Notes: generated from the letters alone by a model not told the origin. Counted from the first letter of the stretch, positions 27,382 to 36,361 are shown. The stretch: DNA of 64,000 bases from GCA-2746795 sp964643965 (GCA_964643965.1 CAZXVH010000013.1:8108-72107), one strand, 5' to 3'. Translations and numbers: made by a program.

Positions 27382-28352
27382 CTTCTTTCTCTGTCCTGCA
27401 TTTCCAGTTTTTTCAGGCGATACAACGTCTCCTGCGTAAGCTGGCGATGTTTGCTGGCGATGTCAGCTTGAATGCCAAAAAGCAGGGTGATGACGCCCAC
27501 CAACAGCAGCCCCGTGCCGATGGTGATGGATTGAATGTAACGGCCGGTGCCGCTGCCGCCAATGAGGACAAAGTAGAAAAAACGCAGCCAGGTAAACATG
27601 CCCGTTAATAAAAAGGGCAGGGCCAGATAACTAAAGGTGCGCAGCGGTTCATAAAAGGCATAAAGGCGCATAATCGTGCCGGCCTGGGCCTTGATAAAAT
27701 GCCACATATTCTTTTGCAAACGAGACGGCCGTTCTGTTTCATTCACCTCTATCGGAATGCTGCTAATCGCCAGGCCCAGTTTGCCCGCCTGGATGATGGT
27801 CTCCAATGTGTAGCTGAAGCGGGTGAGAATCGTCAGCCGCAGCGCTGCTTCTTGTGAATAAGCGCGAAAGCCGCTGGCGGCGTCGGGTACATCGGTCCCG
27901 CTGACGGTGCGTACCGTCCAACTGCCCAGTTTTTGCAGCAGCCGTTTGAGCGGCGAAAAATGGGTGATTTGAGCCACCTGCCGGTCGCTGATCACAATGT
28001 CCGCTTCACGGGCCAGCACCGGCGCTACCAAATCAGGAATATAACGGCCGGGATATTGGTTATCCGCATCCGTGTTGACAATGACATCCGCCCCCAGCCA
28101 CAAGCAGGCGTCTAAACCAGTCTGAAAAGCCCGCGCCAGCCCGCGATTATGGGCATGGCGCACAATGTGATGCACACCCAACGATTCGGCCACCGCCACT
28201 GTTTCATCGTCGCTGCCATCATCAATAATCAAAATTTCCAGGGTATCGATGCCGGGGATGCTGCGTGGCAAACCCGCTATCGTCTCCGGCAGCGTGGCGG
28301 CTTCATTAAAACAGGGAATTTGGATAATACATTTCACAGGAGACACCATCAT
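27378..28352 (-). CDS. Family 2 glycosyltransferase with C-terminal membrane helices
   Basis: 324 residues from ATG 28352. GT-A fold: CIIQIPCFNEAATLPETI at the start, ILIIDDGSDDETV near 42, VIVNTDADNQYP (DXD-type metal site) near 95. Two hydrophobic C-terminal helices (YLALPFLLTGMFTWLRFFYFV and GTGLLLVGVITLLFGIQADI) anchor it. It resembles dolichyl/polyprenyl-phosphate mannose or glucose synthases (DPM/GtrB-like), which load a sugar onto a lipid carrier for surface glycans. No clear Shine-Dalgarno is visible; the long palindrome 28360-28406 lies directly in front of the start codon and could limit translation. Confidence 0.9.
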   Translation of the reverse strand: MMVSPVKCIIQIPCFNEAATLPETIAGLPRSIPGIDTLEILIIDDGSDDETVAVAESLGVHHIVRHAHNRGLARAFQTGLDACLWLGADVIVNTDADNQYPGRYIPDLVAPVLAREADIVISDRQVAQITHFSPLKRLLQKLGSWTVRTVSGTDVPDAASGFRAYSQEAALRLTILTRFSYTLETIIQAGKLGLAISSIPIEVNETERPSRLQKNMWHFIKAQAGTIMRLYAFYEPLRTFSYLALPFLLTGMFTWLRFFYFVLIGGSGTGRYIQSITIGTGLLLVGVITLLFGIQADIASKHRQLTQETLYRLKKLEMQDRERS

Positions 28353-28359
28353 CAAAATG

Positions 28360-28406
28360 GAGCGCGGACAGCTTGTCCGCACAGTGCGGACAAGCTGTCC
28401 GCGCTC
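28360..28406. repeat. Perfect 23-bp inverted repeat with 1-nt spacer
   Basis: Arms 28360-28382 and 28384-28406 are exact reverse complements and would form a 23-bp hairpin. Each arm contains GCGGACAGCTTGTCCGC, itself an inverted repeat. It sits immediately upstream of the glycosyltransferase start. Confidence 0.9.
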
Positions 28407-28611
28407 TTGAAGATTGTAACGCAGGGCAGAGGTTCCGTCATTAACTTTTATCTTGTTCCTGCACACACGCAGCCTTCGTCTCATATCAGCAATTGCCTCT
28501 TGCACCATCACCCAATCACCCTTAAACTAAATGCGTCTGACCCAAAACCCAACACAAAAAGAGATTTCCCTTAGTTTATTCGTCGAAACCCCAATTCTAC
28601 AGGAGATGCCC

Positions 28612-29766
28612 ATGTCCACCTTTACCCCCCCCTTAACGTTAGGTGTTGAAGAGGAATACCAGATCATCGATCTCGAGACCAAGAATCTTCATTCCTATAT
28701 CAGCGAACTCATCTCCCAAGACCAAGCTCGCCCCACCAGCCTCAACCTGAAGCCGGAATTCATGCAATCCCAGGTGGAAGTAGGCAGCCGCGTTTGCCGC
28801 AATGTCAAAGAAGTACGCGCTGAAGTGGTGCGGCTGCGCCGCGCCGTCTGTGAAATGGCCGATGAAAATGGCCTGGCGATTGTGGCCGCTTCCACCCATC
28901 CCTTTGCCCGCTGGGATCAACAATCCATCACAGAAGGGGTTCGCTATAAAGAACTACTGGATGATATGCAAGGCGTGGCCCGGCGTCTGCTGATTTTTGG
29001 CATGCATGTGCATGTCGGTTTTGGCAGTGAACCAGAATCCAAAGACCTCATGATTGAAATTATGAACCAGGCGCGTTATTTTATGCCCCATTTGCTGGCG
29101 CTCTCCACCAGTTCCCCCTTCTGGCACGGCCGTGATACCGGCCTAAAATCTTATCGAAGCGTGGTCTTTGAACGATTGCCCCGCACTGGCATCCCCCATT
29201 CCTTTAGTTCATGGAATGAGTATAAAAGCTATGAAAAAACGTTAGGCAAAGTGGGTTCCTTCGGCAAATCTAATACCCAGGCAAAAATTTGGTGGGACAT
29301 TCGCCCTCACCCGCTCTTTGATACGCTGGAATTCCGCATTACCGATATTTGCACCACCGTAGATGAATGTATCTGCCTGGCCGCCTTGTTCCAGGCCATT
29401 TGCGCCAAACTGCTAAAGTTGCGCAAACAAAATCTCTCCTGGCGACATTATCGTCACATGCACATCACCGAAAATAAATGGCGGGCAGTGCGGTATGGCA
29501 TCAGAGGAGATATGGTTGATTTTGGCATTGAAGAAGCCGTCCCCTTCAATTTCCTGATGGAAGAGTTGCTGGAGCTTTTGGATGATGTGGTGGATGGGTT
29601 GGGCAGCCGGGCAGAGGTAGAGTATGTACGTACTATTCTCAAAAACGGCACGAGCGCGGATCGGCAGTTGGCGGTGTATTACAAAAATGGCGGGGAGGGA
29701 AACTCTGAGGCCGCGTTAAAAGCGGTGATGGATAATTTGATCCGGGAAACGAAGCTGGGTTTGTAG
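28612..29766 (+). CDS. Carboxylate-amine ligase, GCS2 family (YbdK-like)
   Basis: 384 residues from ATG 28612 (AGGAG, 6-nt spacing). Glutamate-cysteine-ligase 2 fold: LTLGVEEEYQIID at the N-terminus, MQSQVEVGSRVC, MHVHVGFGSEP (conserved His pair), then IWWDIRPHPLFDTLEFRITD with the Asp/Arg/Glu set that binds ATP-Mg and substrate. YbdK-type enzymes have weak glutamate-cysteine ligase activity. In organisms without glutathione the true product may be another gamma-glutamyl or carboxamide compound. Family membership is firm, substrate unknown. Confidence 0.9.
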   Translation: MSTFTPPLTLGVEEEYQIIDLETKNLHSYISELISQDQARPTSLNLKPEFMQSQVEVGSRVCRNVKEVRAEVVRLRRAVCEMADENGLAIVAASTHPFARWDQQSITEGVRYKELLDDMQGVARRLLIFGMHVHVGFGSEPESKDLMIEIMNQARYFMPHLLALSTSSPFWHGRDTGLKSYRSVVFERLPRTGIPHSFSSWNEYKSYEKTLGKVGSFGKSNTQAKIWWDIRPHPLFDTLEFRITDICTTVDECICLAALFQAICAKLLKLRKQNLSWRHYRHMHITENKWRAVRYGIRGDMVDFGIEEAVPFNFLMEELLELLDDVVDGLGSRAEVEYVRTILKNGTSADRQLAVYYKNGGEGNSEAALKAVMDNLIRETKLGL

Positions 29767-29812
29767 GGGCGAGTGGCAAGTGGCAGGTCTCACTTGCTAC
29801 CCGCTACCCACT
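29765..29812. repeat. Degenerate word-repeat hairpin (AGTGGCA/TGCTACCC words)
   Basis: Short units AGTGGCA, AGTGGCAG and then GCTACCC, GCTACCC, CACTT are roughly reverse complementary and could pair between two convergent genes. Related words occur at 47181-47262 and 57580-57622. Confidence 0.55.
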
Positions 29813-30817
29813 TTAAAGTATTGATTGAACGGGGGCGGCTTCCGGCACAACGGCCGTTTCATCCATAACGGCCGTCTCCCCCTGTTCATACAAAACCACC
29901 CGCTCAAAGGCCGCAATGGCCACCGCCAACATCGACAAATCCGGTTCCGCCGTCGTCAAATGTTGCAAAGCCAGGTTTGGTTTCGTAATCAGGCGAATAA
30001 AGGCATTGTCTTGATGGGCGGCCGTAAAGCGCAAAAACTCATAGGCAATACCGGCGATCAGTGGCAGCAGCAGCAGGCGAGACGCAAAGCGCAAAAACAG
30101 CGGCATCGGCGGGAACAAGCTGTAAACCAGAATTGAAATAACCACTACAGACAGCAGAAAAGCGGTGCCGCAGCGCGGATGTTCCAGGGGATAGCGGGCC
30201 ACACTCTCCGGCGTCAACTCCGCACCATCTTCATAAGCGTTGATCGTTTTATGCTCTGCCCCATGATAGCGATATAAACGTTTAATATCCGGCATAAAGC
30301 CAATCGCCCAAATATAACCAACGAGAAGCAGCAGCCGGATCATGCCTTCTATCAGGTTTTCCAACAGGTGATACTGAGCCAGATTCAGCCAGTTCACCAG
30401 CAGCCGCGCCGCAAAAGTGGGGAACACAAAAAAGAGCAAAATAGAAAATGTCAACGAAATTGCCACCGTCCCCCACTGCATCGGCCCTTCAAAAATCTTA
30501 TCTGGTTCCCCATCCGTTTGATTCTCTTCTTCCAGGGCCACTTCGGCCGAAAACATCAGCGCCTTAATACCCAGCCCCAAGGCGTCCCAGAGCATGGTCA
30601 AGCCGCGAATAAAAGGCGCTCGCGCCACCCGTCCCCGGTAGATTTTCTCGTTAAGCGGCTCAGTGTGAACCACAATTTCCCCTTCCGGGTTACGCACGGC
30701 CACAGCCAACGCCTGTGAGCCACGCATCATCACCCCTTCAATAACCGCCTGTCCACCATAATTAAACGGCTTTGTCGCCGCCTGTTTACTAAATTGTTCA
30801 GAGTTTATCTTAGTCAT
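29813..30817 (-). CDS. DUF1385 integral membrane protein (YqhQ-like)
   Basis: 334 residues from ATG 30817; an upstream extension looks spurious. Family signature NYGGQAVIEGVMMRG near 18-32, then VARAPFIRGLTMLWDAL, RYHGAEHKTINAYEDG and HPRCGTAFLL. Four or five membrane helices are visible (VAISLTFSILLFFVFPTFAARLL, LLLLVGYIWAIGF, AFLLSVVVISILVYSLF, LLLLPLIAGIAYEFL). The C-terminal ~50 residues are a cytoplasmic low-complexity tail with two TAV repeats encoded by AACGGCCGTT or its core (29849, 29868). YqhQ-type proteins are widespread in Gram-positive-type bacteria; the function is not established. Confidence 0.85.
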   Translation of the reverse strand: MTKINSEQFSKQAATKPFNYGGQAVIEGVMMRGSQALAVAVRNPEGEIVVHTEPLNEKIYRGRVARAPFIRGLTMLWDALGLGIKALMFSAEVALEEENQTDGEPDKIFEGPMQWGTVAISLTFSILLFFVFPTFAARLLVNWLNLAQYHLLENLIEGMIRLLLLVGYIWAIGFMPDIKRLYRYHGAEHKTINAYEDGAELTPESVARYPLEHPRCGTAFLLSVVVISILVYSLFPPMPLFLRFASRLLLLPLIAGIAYEFLRFTAAHQDNAFIRLITKPNLALQHLTTAEPDLSMLAVAIAAFERVVLYEQGETAVMDETAVVPEAAPVQSIL

Positions 30818-30884
30818 GGCTGCATTGTACTGACTGCGCCAAAGTCGGTCAAGAAACAGCAGATAGTAGGGTGGGCGTAAGTTC

Positions 30885-30953
30885 TGTTGATGTGCAGAGT
30901 TCGCACGCCCACGTGCGAACGGGCACGTGGGCATACCCTGCTCTGCGTCAACA
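30885..30953. repeat. Compound inverted repeat
   Basis: An outer pair TGTTGA..GCAGAG / CTCTGCGTCAACA encloses an inner perfect 10-bp pair GCCCACGTGC / GCACGTGGGC. It lies in the divergent gap between the DUF1385 gene and the glycine-rich protein gene, upstream of the latter's promoter. Confidence 0.75.
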
Positions 30954-30979
30954 AAATCTGCGCCCATCTAAATAACTTA

Positions 30980-31009
30980 TTGACCTGCCACCCCAAATAA
31001 TAGTATAGT
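30980..31009 (+). promoter_or_regulatory. Promoter of the glycine-rich surface protein gene
   Basis: TTGACC (30980-30985), 18-bp spacer, TATAGT (31004-31009). The start codon is about 100 nt further on, leaving a ~100-nt 5' leader with AGGAG just before ATG 31117. Confidence 0.6.
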
Positions 31010-31116
31010 GAAGATATCCACTTTCATAGAAGTCAACATCTTCCTATTTTTGCCGCCTCTTTATCCGCCATTGTGCCCTTTATTGGCGCCTTATTTTCTT
31101 ACAGGAGAACGCAATT

Positions 31117-34100
31117 ATGAAATCTTCCCGTACTTCAAAACATCTCTTTGGCATTCTTGTTATTCTTTTAATCATGCTCACCTTCTTTATCCTGAGCAGT
31201 ATGGCGGCGGATGATAACGCCACCTTTCTGCCCGTTATTTTGAACGGTGAGGCAGCGCCGTTTACGCCGACGGAAGATGGCGAACTGGCTGGCGGCTCCC
31301 ATATCTTCTCCAAGTTTATCATTCCAGAGAATGTGACGATTACCGTCCTGGACGAAGTCACGATTCAGGTAACAGGGTCGACGATGATTACCGGGACGCT
31401 GGCGGCGGATTGCACGGCCGTTATGCTGACCGGTGAAGGAGATATGCTCATCAGCGGCGTCATCGACAATAGTTGTGCTGGCGATGATACCAATGCCGGC
31501 GATCTAACTCTCTACAAAACGGGGGAAGGGACGATGGCGGTGGGCACAGAAACGGCCGTTGCTACGCTCAATACCTCGGGCAATCTGGATGTGGGCAATG
31601 ACCCCACCATCGAGGAATGGGAGTTTGATGTGCTGCCCTACCAGAGAACGGCCGTGCCCACCCCGCCCGTCTGTGCCGCAGATGCCGATACCGTAGTGGA
31701 CACGGTAGAGGCCGGTTTCCCCGTTGAAATCGCCTTTTTTGGAGAAGGCGCTGATCCGGATGGCGGCCCCGTTAGTTACCAATGGGACTTTGGCGATGGC
31801 GGCGCGGACAGCGGGGCAGAGCCGTTATATAGCTATACCACCTGGGGAGCATACAACGTCACCCTCACCGTGACGGATGATGAGAACCAGACCTGCACGG
31901 CCACCTTGTCTCTGGTTTTTGATGATGGGGGCAGCAATGCTCCCACCACGCCCGCCCTGTGGCAAGCGCCTGATGTGCTGGTAGCGGCGACCGGCGAAGT
32001 GGTCTACTTTGGCAATGGCGCCGTAGACCCGGTGGGCGAAGCTTTGAGCTACGCCTGGGATTTTGGCGATACGCTGACCAGTTCCCTGCCCTCACCCACC
32101 CATACTTATAGTGTGGCCGGCGTCTATCCGGTGACGCTGACGGTGACGAATGAGTCGAGTACGGCCGTCTCAGCGACATCTTCCATTTACATCTATGATG
32201 CGGTTAAAACGGCTCAAGAGCAGGGGCAATCCGTTGCAGCGGGGACCTGTGTTGGCCCCGGCGCGCTGGCGTTTAATGTGGCGTATGCTGGCGGCGCAGC
32301 CGGAGCAGGTAAAAACGGCCGTTCCATTACATTCAGAGGACGCGGCAACACCTGGATTGGGCCAGGAACCAGTATTGAAGCGCAGGATGGCGGGGATGGC
32401 AGTAACGAAAATGGCGCCGGGTATGTGCGTGGCGGACGTGGCGGCAAAGGGGGCAGTCTCAACATTTTGGTGCGCGGCAGCCTCACCGTTTGCACCGGCG
32501 CCACCTTCGCCGCGGGAGATGGCGGCGATGGCGGTGACGCCACTTCCAATACGCCAGCGCCGGGCACGGCTTCGGCTTACGGGGGCAATGGCGGTCGAGC
32601 CGCAAAGCGGTTGAAACTTTCCGCGACACAGGGCTTCACCGTTGATGCCACGGCTGGAGGCAGCGTGACGCTCAATCCAGGCAGTGGGGGCGATGGCGGT
32701 TGGGCCACGGCCAATGGCGGGGATGGAAATGATGACTGCACTACGGCTCAAAATGGCGCCAATGCCAAAGCCCAGTCGGGAAATGGGGGAAAGGCCAGTA
32801 AAACGGCCGTTGTCTCCGGCAATGTCGTTGGTATCGGCAATATTGTGGTGACGGGCGGCATGGGGGGTGACGCCGGTTGGGCTGAAGCCACGGCTGGTAA
32901 TGGGGGAGAGGCAATTTGTCAGACAACGGCCGTTGGTGGCGACGGCGGTTGGGCCAAAGCGCGTGGCGGCAATGGCGGCGACGCCAAATTAAGCAGCAAT
33001 CTGGGGGGCATGGCTTTAGACCTCGCTGCCTTCACGGCAGGCGATGGCGGTCAGGCCGATGCCTATGGTGGCGACGGTGGTTTAGCCATCGCCACCCCTT
33101 CTGCACCTTGCGAAGATACCACCGCTACCGGCGGTAAAGGCGACGAGGCGCGAGCCTATGGCGGTAAGGCGGGCAAAGGAAAGATAGATAGCCCCGGCGG
33201 TGATGGCAATGCCTTTGCTGGCGATGGTGGCGATGCTACAGCCACCGGCGGCGACTGCCCCGGTTGTGGCAATGAAGGCGGCTCGGCCATCGCTATTAGT
33301 GGCAAAGGGGCGTCCGCTTATGCCGCCAAAGGCAAAGGAACGCCCGATGGCACAGCAAAGGCTTGGGGCGGCGATGCCGGCGATGCCACAGCCACCGGCG
33401 GCAATGGCGGCAATTGCGACCAATGCCCTGGCGGCGATGGCGGCCCCGGTGGCGCAGCGACCGCCACCGGCAGCGATGGTGGTAAGGCCACTGGCTCGGG
33501 TACAAAAAACGGCGGCAGGGGTGGCGATGCCGATGCCTTTGGGGGTAAAGGCGGCGCTGGCGCCGATTGTGAATGCAGCAAGTGGGTGAAAGAAGCGGGT
33601 GGCGCTGGCGGTGATGGTGGCGCGGCTGTCGCCAACGCTGGTGTGGGTGGCGATCCTGATGGCACAGACGGCGCAACAGGTGGTAGTGGCGGCGATGGCG
33701 GTGATGGTGGTGACGGCGATCCGGCGGGGGCTGGCGGCGCTGGCGGCAGTGGCACAGGCACACCCACCGACATTCCCGATGGCGACCCAGGGCTGCCGGG
33801 CCAGACCTGCGTGATCGTCTATACCATCTGGTACATTTACCATTCCAGCATTCTTGATGGCCTCATTCCTCCCGGCACAACGTTGCCCCTGGAAACGTTT
33901 ACGACAACAGTACCCATCAGCCCCACAGGCATTGTGCCCACTCGTTTCATGGATGCGACAGAAGTCGATGTCCCGCCCATCTATATCAAGAATGAGAACC
34001 TGCTGCAATTCCAGGGCGGCATTGCCTATGATTTGCAAGGCGTATTATCCACCTTCCCCGTGATTGGGTTTGAGGCACGCAATCTGGCTCACGATTGTAC

Positions 34101-34305
34101 GGATGTGGGCTGTATTCAGGTGCTGGGCTTTTCACAAGGTAACTTGATTGGCTCGGCGGCCAGTGTGCAAACGGGGGCAGGTTCGATGGAAACGATTGTC
34201 TTGCCTCCGCCCCCCAGCCCGTCACAGTTATATGATGAAATCCATATCATCAGCAATGAATTTGCGACCTTTGATCATTGGGGGATTGTTATTATCGATC
34301 CATAG
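31117..34305 (+). CDS. Exported PKD-domain protein with PE_PGRS-like glycine-rich region
   Basis: 1062 residues. The N-terminal signal/anchor helix (LFGILVILLIMLTFFILSS) is followed by a beta region, then two PKD (Ig-like) domains marked by YQWDFGDGG (about 220) and YAWDFGD (about 311). Residues ~390-880 are built from short Gly-Gly-Asp/Asn-Gly-Gly units alternating with Ala, Thr and Lys (GGNGGDA, GGDGGDAT and variants), much like mycobacterial PE_PGRS proteins but arisen independently; regular Gly-Asp turns might bind calcium (inference). Scattered Cys pairs (CPGC, CDQCPGG, CECS) interrupt it. The C-terminal ~175 residues are non-repetitive. It is expected at the cell surface as a structural or adhesive protein, and is monocistronic with its own promoter and terminator. 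Confidence 0.8.
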   Translation: MKSSRTSKHLFGILVILLIMLTFFILSSMAADDNATFLPVILNGEAAPFTPTEDGELAGGSHIFSKFIIPENVTITVLDEVTIQVTGSTMITGTLAADCTAVMLTGEGDMLISGVIDNSCAGDDTNAGDLTLYKTGEGTMAVGTETAVATLNTSGNLDVGNDPTIEEWEFDVLPYQRTAVPTPPVCAADADTVVDTVEAGFPVEIAFFGEGADPDGGPVSYQWDFGDGGADSGAEPLYSYTTWGAYNVTLTVTDDENQTCTATLSLVFDDGGSNAPTTPALWQAPDVLVAATGEVVYFGNGAVDPVGEALSYAWDFGDTLTSSLPSPTHTYSVAGVYPVTLTVTNESSTAVSATSSIYIYDAVKTAQEQGQSVAAGTCVGPGALAFNVAYAGGAAGAGKNGRSITFRGRGNTWIGPGTSIEAQDGGDGSNENGAGYVRGGRGGKGGSLNILVRGSLTVCTGATFAAGDGGDGGDATSNTPAPGTASAYGGNGGRAAKRLKLSATQGFTVDATAGGSVTLNPGSGGDGGWATANGGDGNDDCTTAQNGANAKAQSGNGGKASKTAVVSGNVVGIGNIVVTGGMGGDAGWAEATAGNGGEAICQTTAVGGDGGWAKARGGNGGDAKLSSNLGGMALDLAAFTAGDGGQADAYGGDGGLAIATPSAPCEDTTATGGKGDEARAYGGKAGKGKIDSPGGDGNAFAGDGGDATATGGDCPGCGNEGGSAIAISGKGASAYAAKGKGTPDGTAKAWGGDAGDATATGGNGGNCDQCPGGDGGPGGAATATGSDGGKATGSGTKNGGRGGDADAFGGKGGAGADCECSKWVKEAGGAGGDGGAAVANAGVGGDPDGTDGATGGSGGDGGDGGDGDPAGAGGAGGSGTGTPTDIPDGDPGLPGQTCVIVYTIWYIYHSSILDGLIPPGTTLPLETFTTTVPISPTGIVPTRFMDATEVDVPPIYIKNENLLQFQGGIAYDLQGVLSTFPVIGFEARNLAHDCTDVGCIQVLGFSQGNLIGSAASVQTGAGSMETIVLPPPPSPSQLYDEIHIISNEFATFDHWGIVIIDP

Positions 34306-34345
34306 CCGCCTACTTGTTTTAGCTGCCCACTGAAGTAGTAACTCT

Positions 34346-34396
34346 GACGAAGAGCGCAAAGAGAAGCCCTAATCCTTTGCGCTCTTTGTCGTTTAG
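34346..34396 (+). terminator. Intrinsic terminator of the glycine-rich protein gene
   Basis: GACGAAGAGCGCAAAG (34346-34361) pairs with CTTTGCGCTCTTTGTC (34375-34390), 16 bp with one G-U pair; the tail is a short, weak T-run (GTTT). Confidence 0.7.
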
Positions 34397-34431
34397 GCTT
34401 TATTTGCTTTATGCAGCTGCCGCACATTGGT

Positions 34432-34521
34432 AACGGCCGTTTCCCCATTTCTAGTCGTTAGTTTCAGTCATCGTACGGGGGCGGCTCTCAACTGCCTGGT
34501 GGTCGAAATCCGGCTAACGCC
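34432..34521. repeat. 90-bp dispersed repeat, copy 1
   Basis: It starts with AACGGCCGTT followed by TCCCCATTTCTAGTCGTT and is about 88% identical to 35476-35562 in the same orientation. The two copies frame the ABM-domain gene and the end of a truncated toxin gene. Confidence 0.85.
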
Positions 34522-34542
34522 GCGATAACCGGCGACTTTCCC

Positions 34543-35103
34543 TCACTTCCTTTGCACTCTCCTGGAAACACTCGCCTTGAGCCTTGTCACTATCATGCTC
34601 GACCAAGGTAGAAAAACATAGCTGATGAGCATTACATTCACTGACACCAATAGAACATTTCGCCAGAACGGAGCAAAGATCCCGGGCATTAGGAAGTCTG
34701 CAAGATAGCGAAGAGAGTCACCCAGGAACAAAATCCAGAAGATCAGTATGGCAACCGTCTCAATTTTACTTAACTGCGCCTTCGGTGGCAGGAGTAGGGC
34801 AAGATCGCCAAATTGCGCATGCGTTACGTCGTCTTGCGAATGTTTGTCGAGTTCCTTAACAAAGCCTTTACGAATCGGTGAACTTTTCCATTTTTCGAGA
34901 TTTTCGTCTGAATCAAAAGCGAAAACCGTTACCAGTTCGCAGTAATCGTCTTTGTGCGAAAGGCTGCTTTGCAGCCCGACGAAGCCGGGCTGATTGGCAA
35001 CGGCCATTTGGATATTTTCGACCGATTGCTCAATATCGTGCTCAAGCTTGTGAGGAAACCTCCGTACGATGACGGAAAGTAACGGACGCTCTTCTTTCGG
35101 CAT
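34543..35103 (-). CDS. ABM-domain (monooxygenase-like) protein with two membrane helices
   Basis: 186 residues from ATG 35103 (AGGAG about 10 nt upstream). The N-terminal ~90 residues have the dimeric alpha-beta-barrel pattern of antibiotic-biosynthesis-monooxygenase domains (LSVIVRRFPHKLEHDIEQSV, then FVGLQSSLSHKDDYCELVTVFAFDSDENLEKWKSS). The C-terminal part carries two hydrophobic helices (IETVAILIFWILFLGDSL and WRNVLLVSVNVMLISYVFL). Proteins of this layout are annotated as ABM-type membrane proteins without a known substrate. The gene lies between two direct 90-bp repeats, which suggests it arrived as or was carried by a mobile block. Confidence 0.75.
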   Translation of the reverse strand: MPKEERPLLSVIVRRFPHKLEHDIEQSVENIQMAVANQPGFVGLQSSLSHKDDYCELVTVFAFDSDENLEKWKSSPIRKGFVKELDKHSQDDVTHAQFGDLALLLPPKAQLSKIETVAILIFWILFLGDSLRYLADFLMPGIFAPFWRNVLLVSVNVMLISYVFLPWSSMIVTRLKASVSRRVQRK

Positions 35104-35607
35104 AGGCAATTAACTCCTTTCTTCGGTCATCATCAAGTCCCGATAGCCTCGGCGTAAGCTTCATTCCTACACAAATCCATATAAATCACTGTCGTTAATA
35201 AGTTGGAGTGTCCCAAAAAATTCAGGTTTTCCATCATGTGTATTTGTCTCAATCAGACTGGTTTTGGTAGTTATTGTAGCCGGTTTTCTTTTCTGCGGTC
35301 AATTTGATGAGCCTTGTTTTGATCGAAAATCAGTAACCTTATTAGCAATACCCAACTAATCAGGTCGGTAGCATTTGAATAGTAAACCACAAAACGGCCG
35401 TTTCTAACCCCGACATCAATTGCACAAATTGACGGGTATTCGCTTCTGACAAATTAGAGAAAGATGCGCTGAGAAACGGCCGTTTCCCCATTTCTAGTCG
35501 TTGGTTTCAGTCATCGTACGGGGGTGGCTCTCAACTGGCTGGCGGTTGAATCCGTCTAATGCCCACTTCACTTGCCGATAGGTCAGGTGCAAGCATTGTT
35601 AGCACGT
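35104..35607. other. 504-bp gap without a supported gene
   Basis: I see no plausible reading frame. It contains two AACGGCCGTT palindromes (35393, 35476), the second 90-bp repeat copy (35476-35562), and an imperfect CAATTGCACAAATTG inverted repeat near 35418. The end borders the truncated toxin gene. Confidence 0.6.
35476..35562. repeat. 90-bp dispersed repeat, copy 2
   Basis: Direct copy of 34432-34521 with about ten substitutions and small indels. It lies just beyond the broken 3' end of the DUF5615-like gene. Confidence 0.85.
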
Positions 35608-35775
35608 TCAATCAGTCAGCGGAATAGTTAATTCCAACTGATGCAACAAAGGGATGATTTTATCATCTTTTAATCCTTCCCGACCAATTTCAAAAGCAAC
35701 TTGCTTAAACGAAATACGCCAACCCTGCAAGAGTTGGCGTTGACTACCTGGAAAATTTTCGTCAAGGATAATCAC
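35608..35775 (-). pseudogene. DUF5615-like PIN toxin, 3'-truncated
   Basis: A 55-codon frame starts at GTG 35775, overlapping the antitoxin stop (GTGA). It begins VIILDENFPGSQRQLLQGWR and contains EIGREGLKDDKIIPLLHQLE, the N-terminal half of PIN-like toxins paired with DUF433 antitoxins. The frame then stops at 35608 where the family normally continues with the second set of catalytic acidic residues. The 90-bp repeat lies 46 bp beyond, so recombination at the repeat probably removed the rest (inference). Confidence 0.65.
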
Positions 35776-36026
35776 GCGGGTGACAAACTAAAACTGTATT
35801 GGTCTGCGTGTTCAATAAAGGCTTGACTGGCTAAACGTACTGCTTCGGCAATGGCATCTTTTGTGACTTTTCCGTGCCATTCTTCCTCAATTGTTTCCCA
35901 AGCCATACCATTGGCAACCTGTTCTAACACTTGCCAAACCATAATTCGTGTACCATGAAATGTCGGTTTCCCATGACAAATTTCGGGATCAGTAACGATA
36001 TAACGGCCGATCAACTTTTGCTTCAT
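35772..36026 (-). CDS. DUF433 antitoxin
   Basis: 84 residues. The DUF433 signature is clear: YIVTDPEICHGKPTFHGTRI near 8-27, then a helix-turn-helix-like segment (VLEQVANGMAWETIEEEW, AIAEAVRLASQAFIEH). These small DNA-binding proteins act as antitoxins to DUF5615 PIN-like toxins; here the partner is truncated, so the antitoxin may be orphaned. The stop overlaps the toxin start by GTGA. The TATTATTTCCTCG context before ATG 36026 gives an AGGA-type Shine-Dalgarno on the minus strand. Confidence 0.85.
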   Translation of the reverse strand: MKQKLIGRYIVTDPEICHGKPTFHGTRIMVWQVLEQVANGMAWETIEEEWHGKVTKDAIAEAVRLASQAFIEHADQYSFSLSPA

Positions 36027-36284
36027 ATTATTTCCTCGTCATCGTTTTTTAATTCAGCAACAAATTTATTATATACTATTCCCCGCCATTATTTTCAATC
36101 AGCCCTCGGTTTCCCATAAGTTCAACATTTTTGCAATACTCTATTGACCTTCCCTACTAGAGCGTGTTGCAAAAGTCCACGCCGTTCCCATCCCTCCTCT
36201 TTTCTAAATCTCTTGTTGTCAAAACGGCCGTTTCCACCCCCTCCTAATTCCAGCACAAACCACCCCATCACCCCATTCCCCACC

Positions 36285-36336
36285 TTGACTTTCGCGCCCA
36301 AATCCCGCATACTAATATCAACTGGTCAGACCACTT
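36285..36336 (+). promoter_or_regulatory. fadR promoter with FadR-type operator
   Basis: Promoter-like TTGACT (36285-36290) and TACTAA (36310-36315), spaced 19 bp, are followed at 36320-36336 by AACTGGTCAGACCACTT. This matches the E. coli FadR operator pattern (CTGGTC-N-GACCA core). Its position at the transcription start fits autorepression. The rest of the gap 36027-36284 has one AACGGCCGTT (36223) and no gene. Confidence 0.6.
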
Positions 36337-36361
36337 ACCAGTGATGTAAAAAAGGATTGTC

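Noticed and set aside
32170..34038. Long minus-strand frames opposite the glycine-rich gene
   Set aside because: Mirror frames caused by the skewed GGC codon use of the repeat region.
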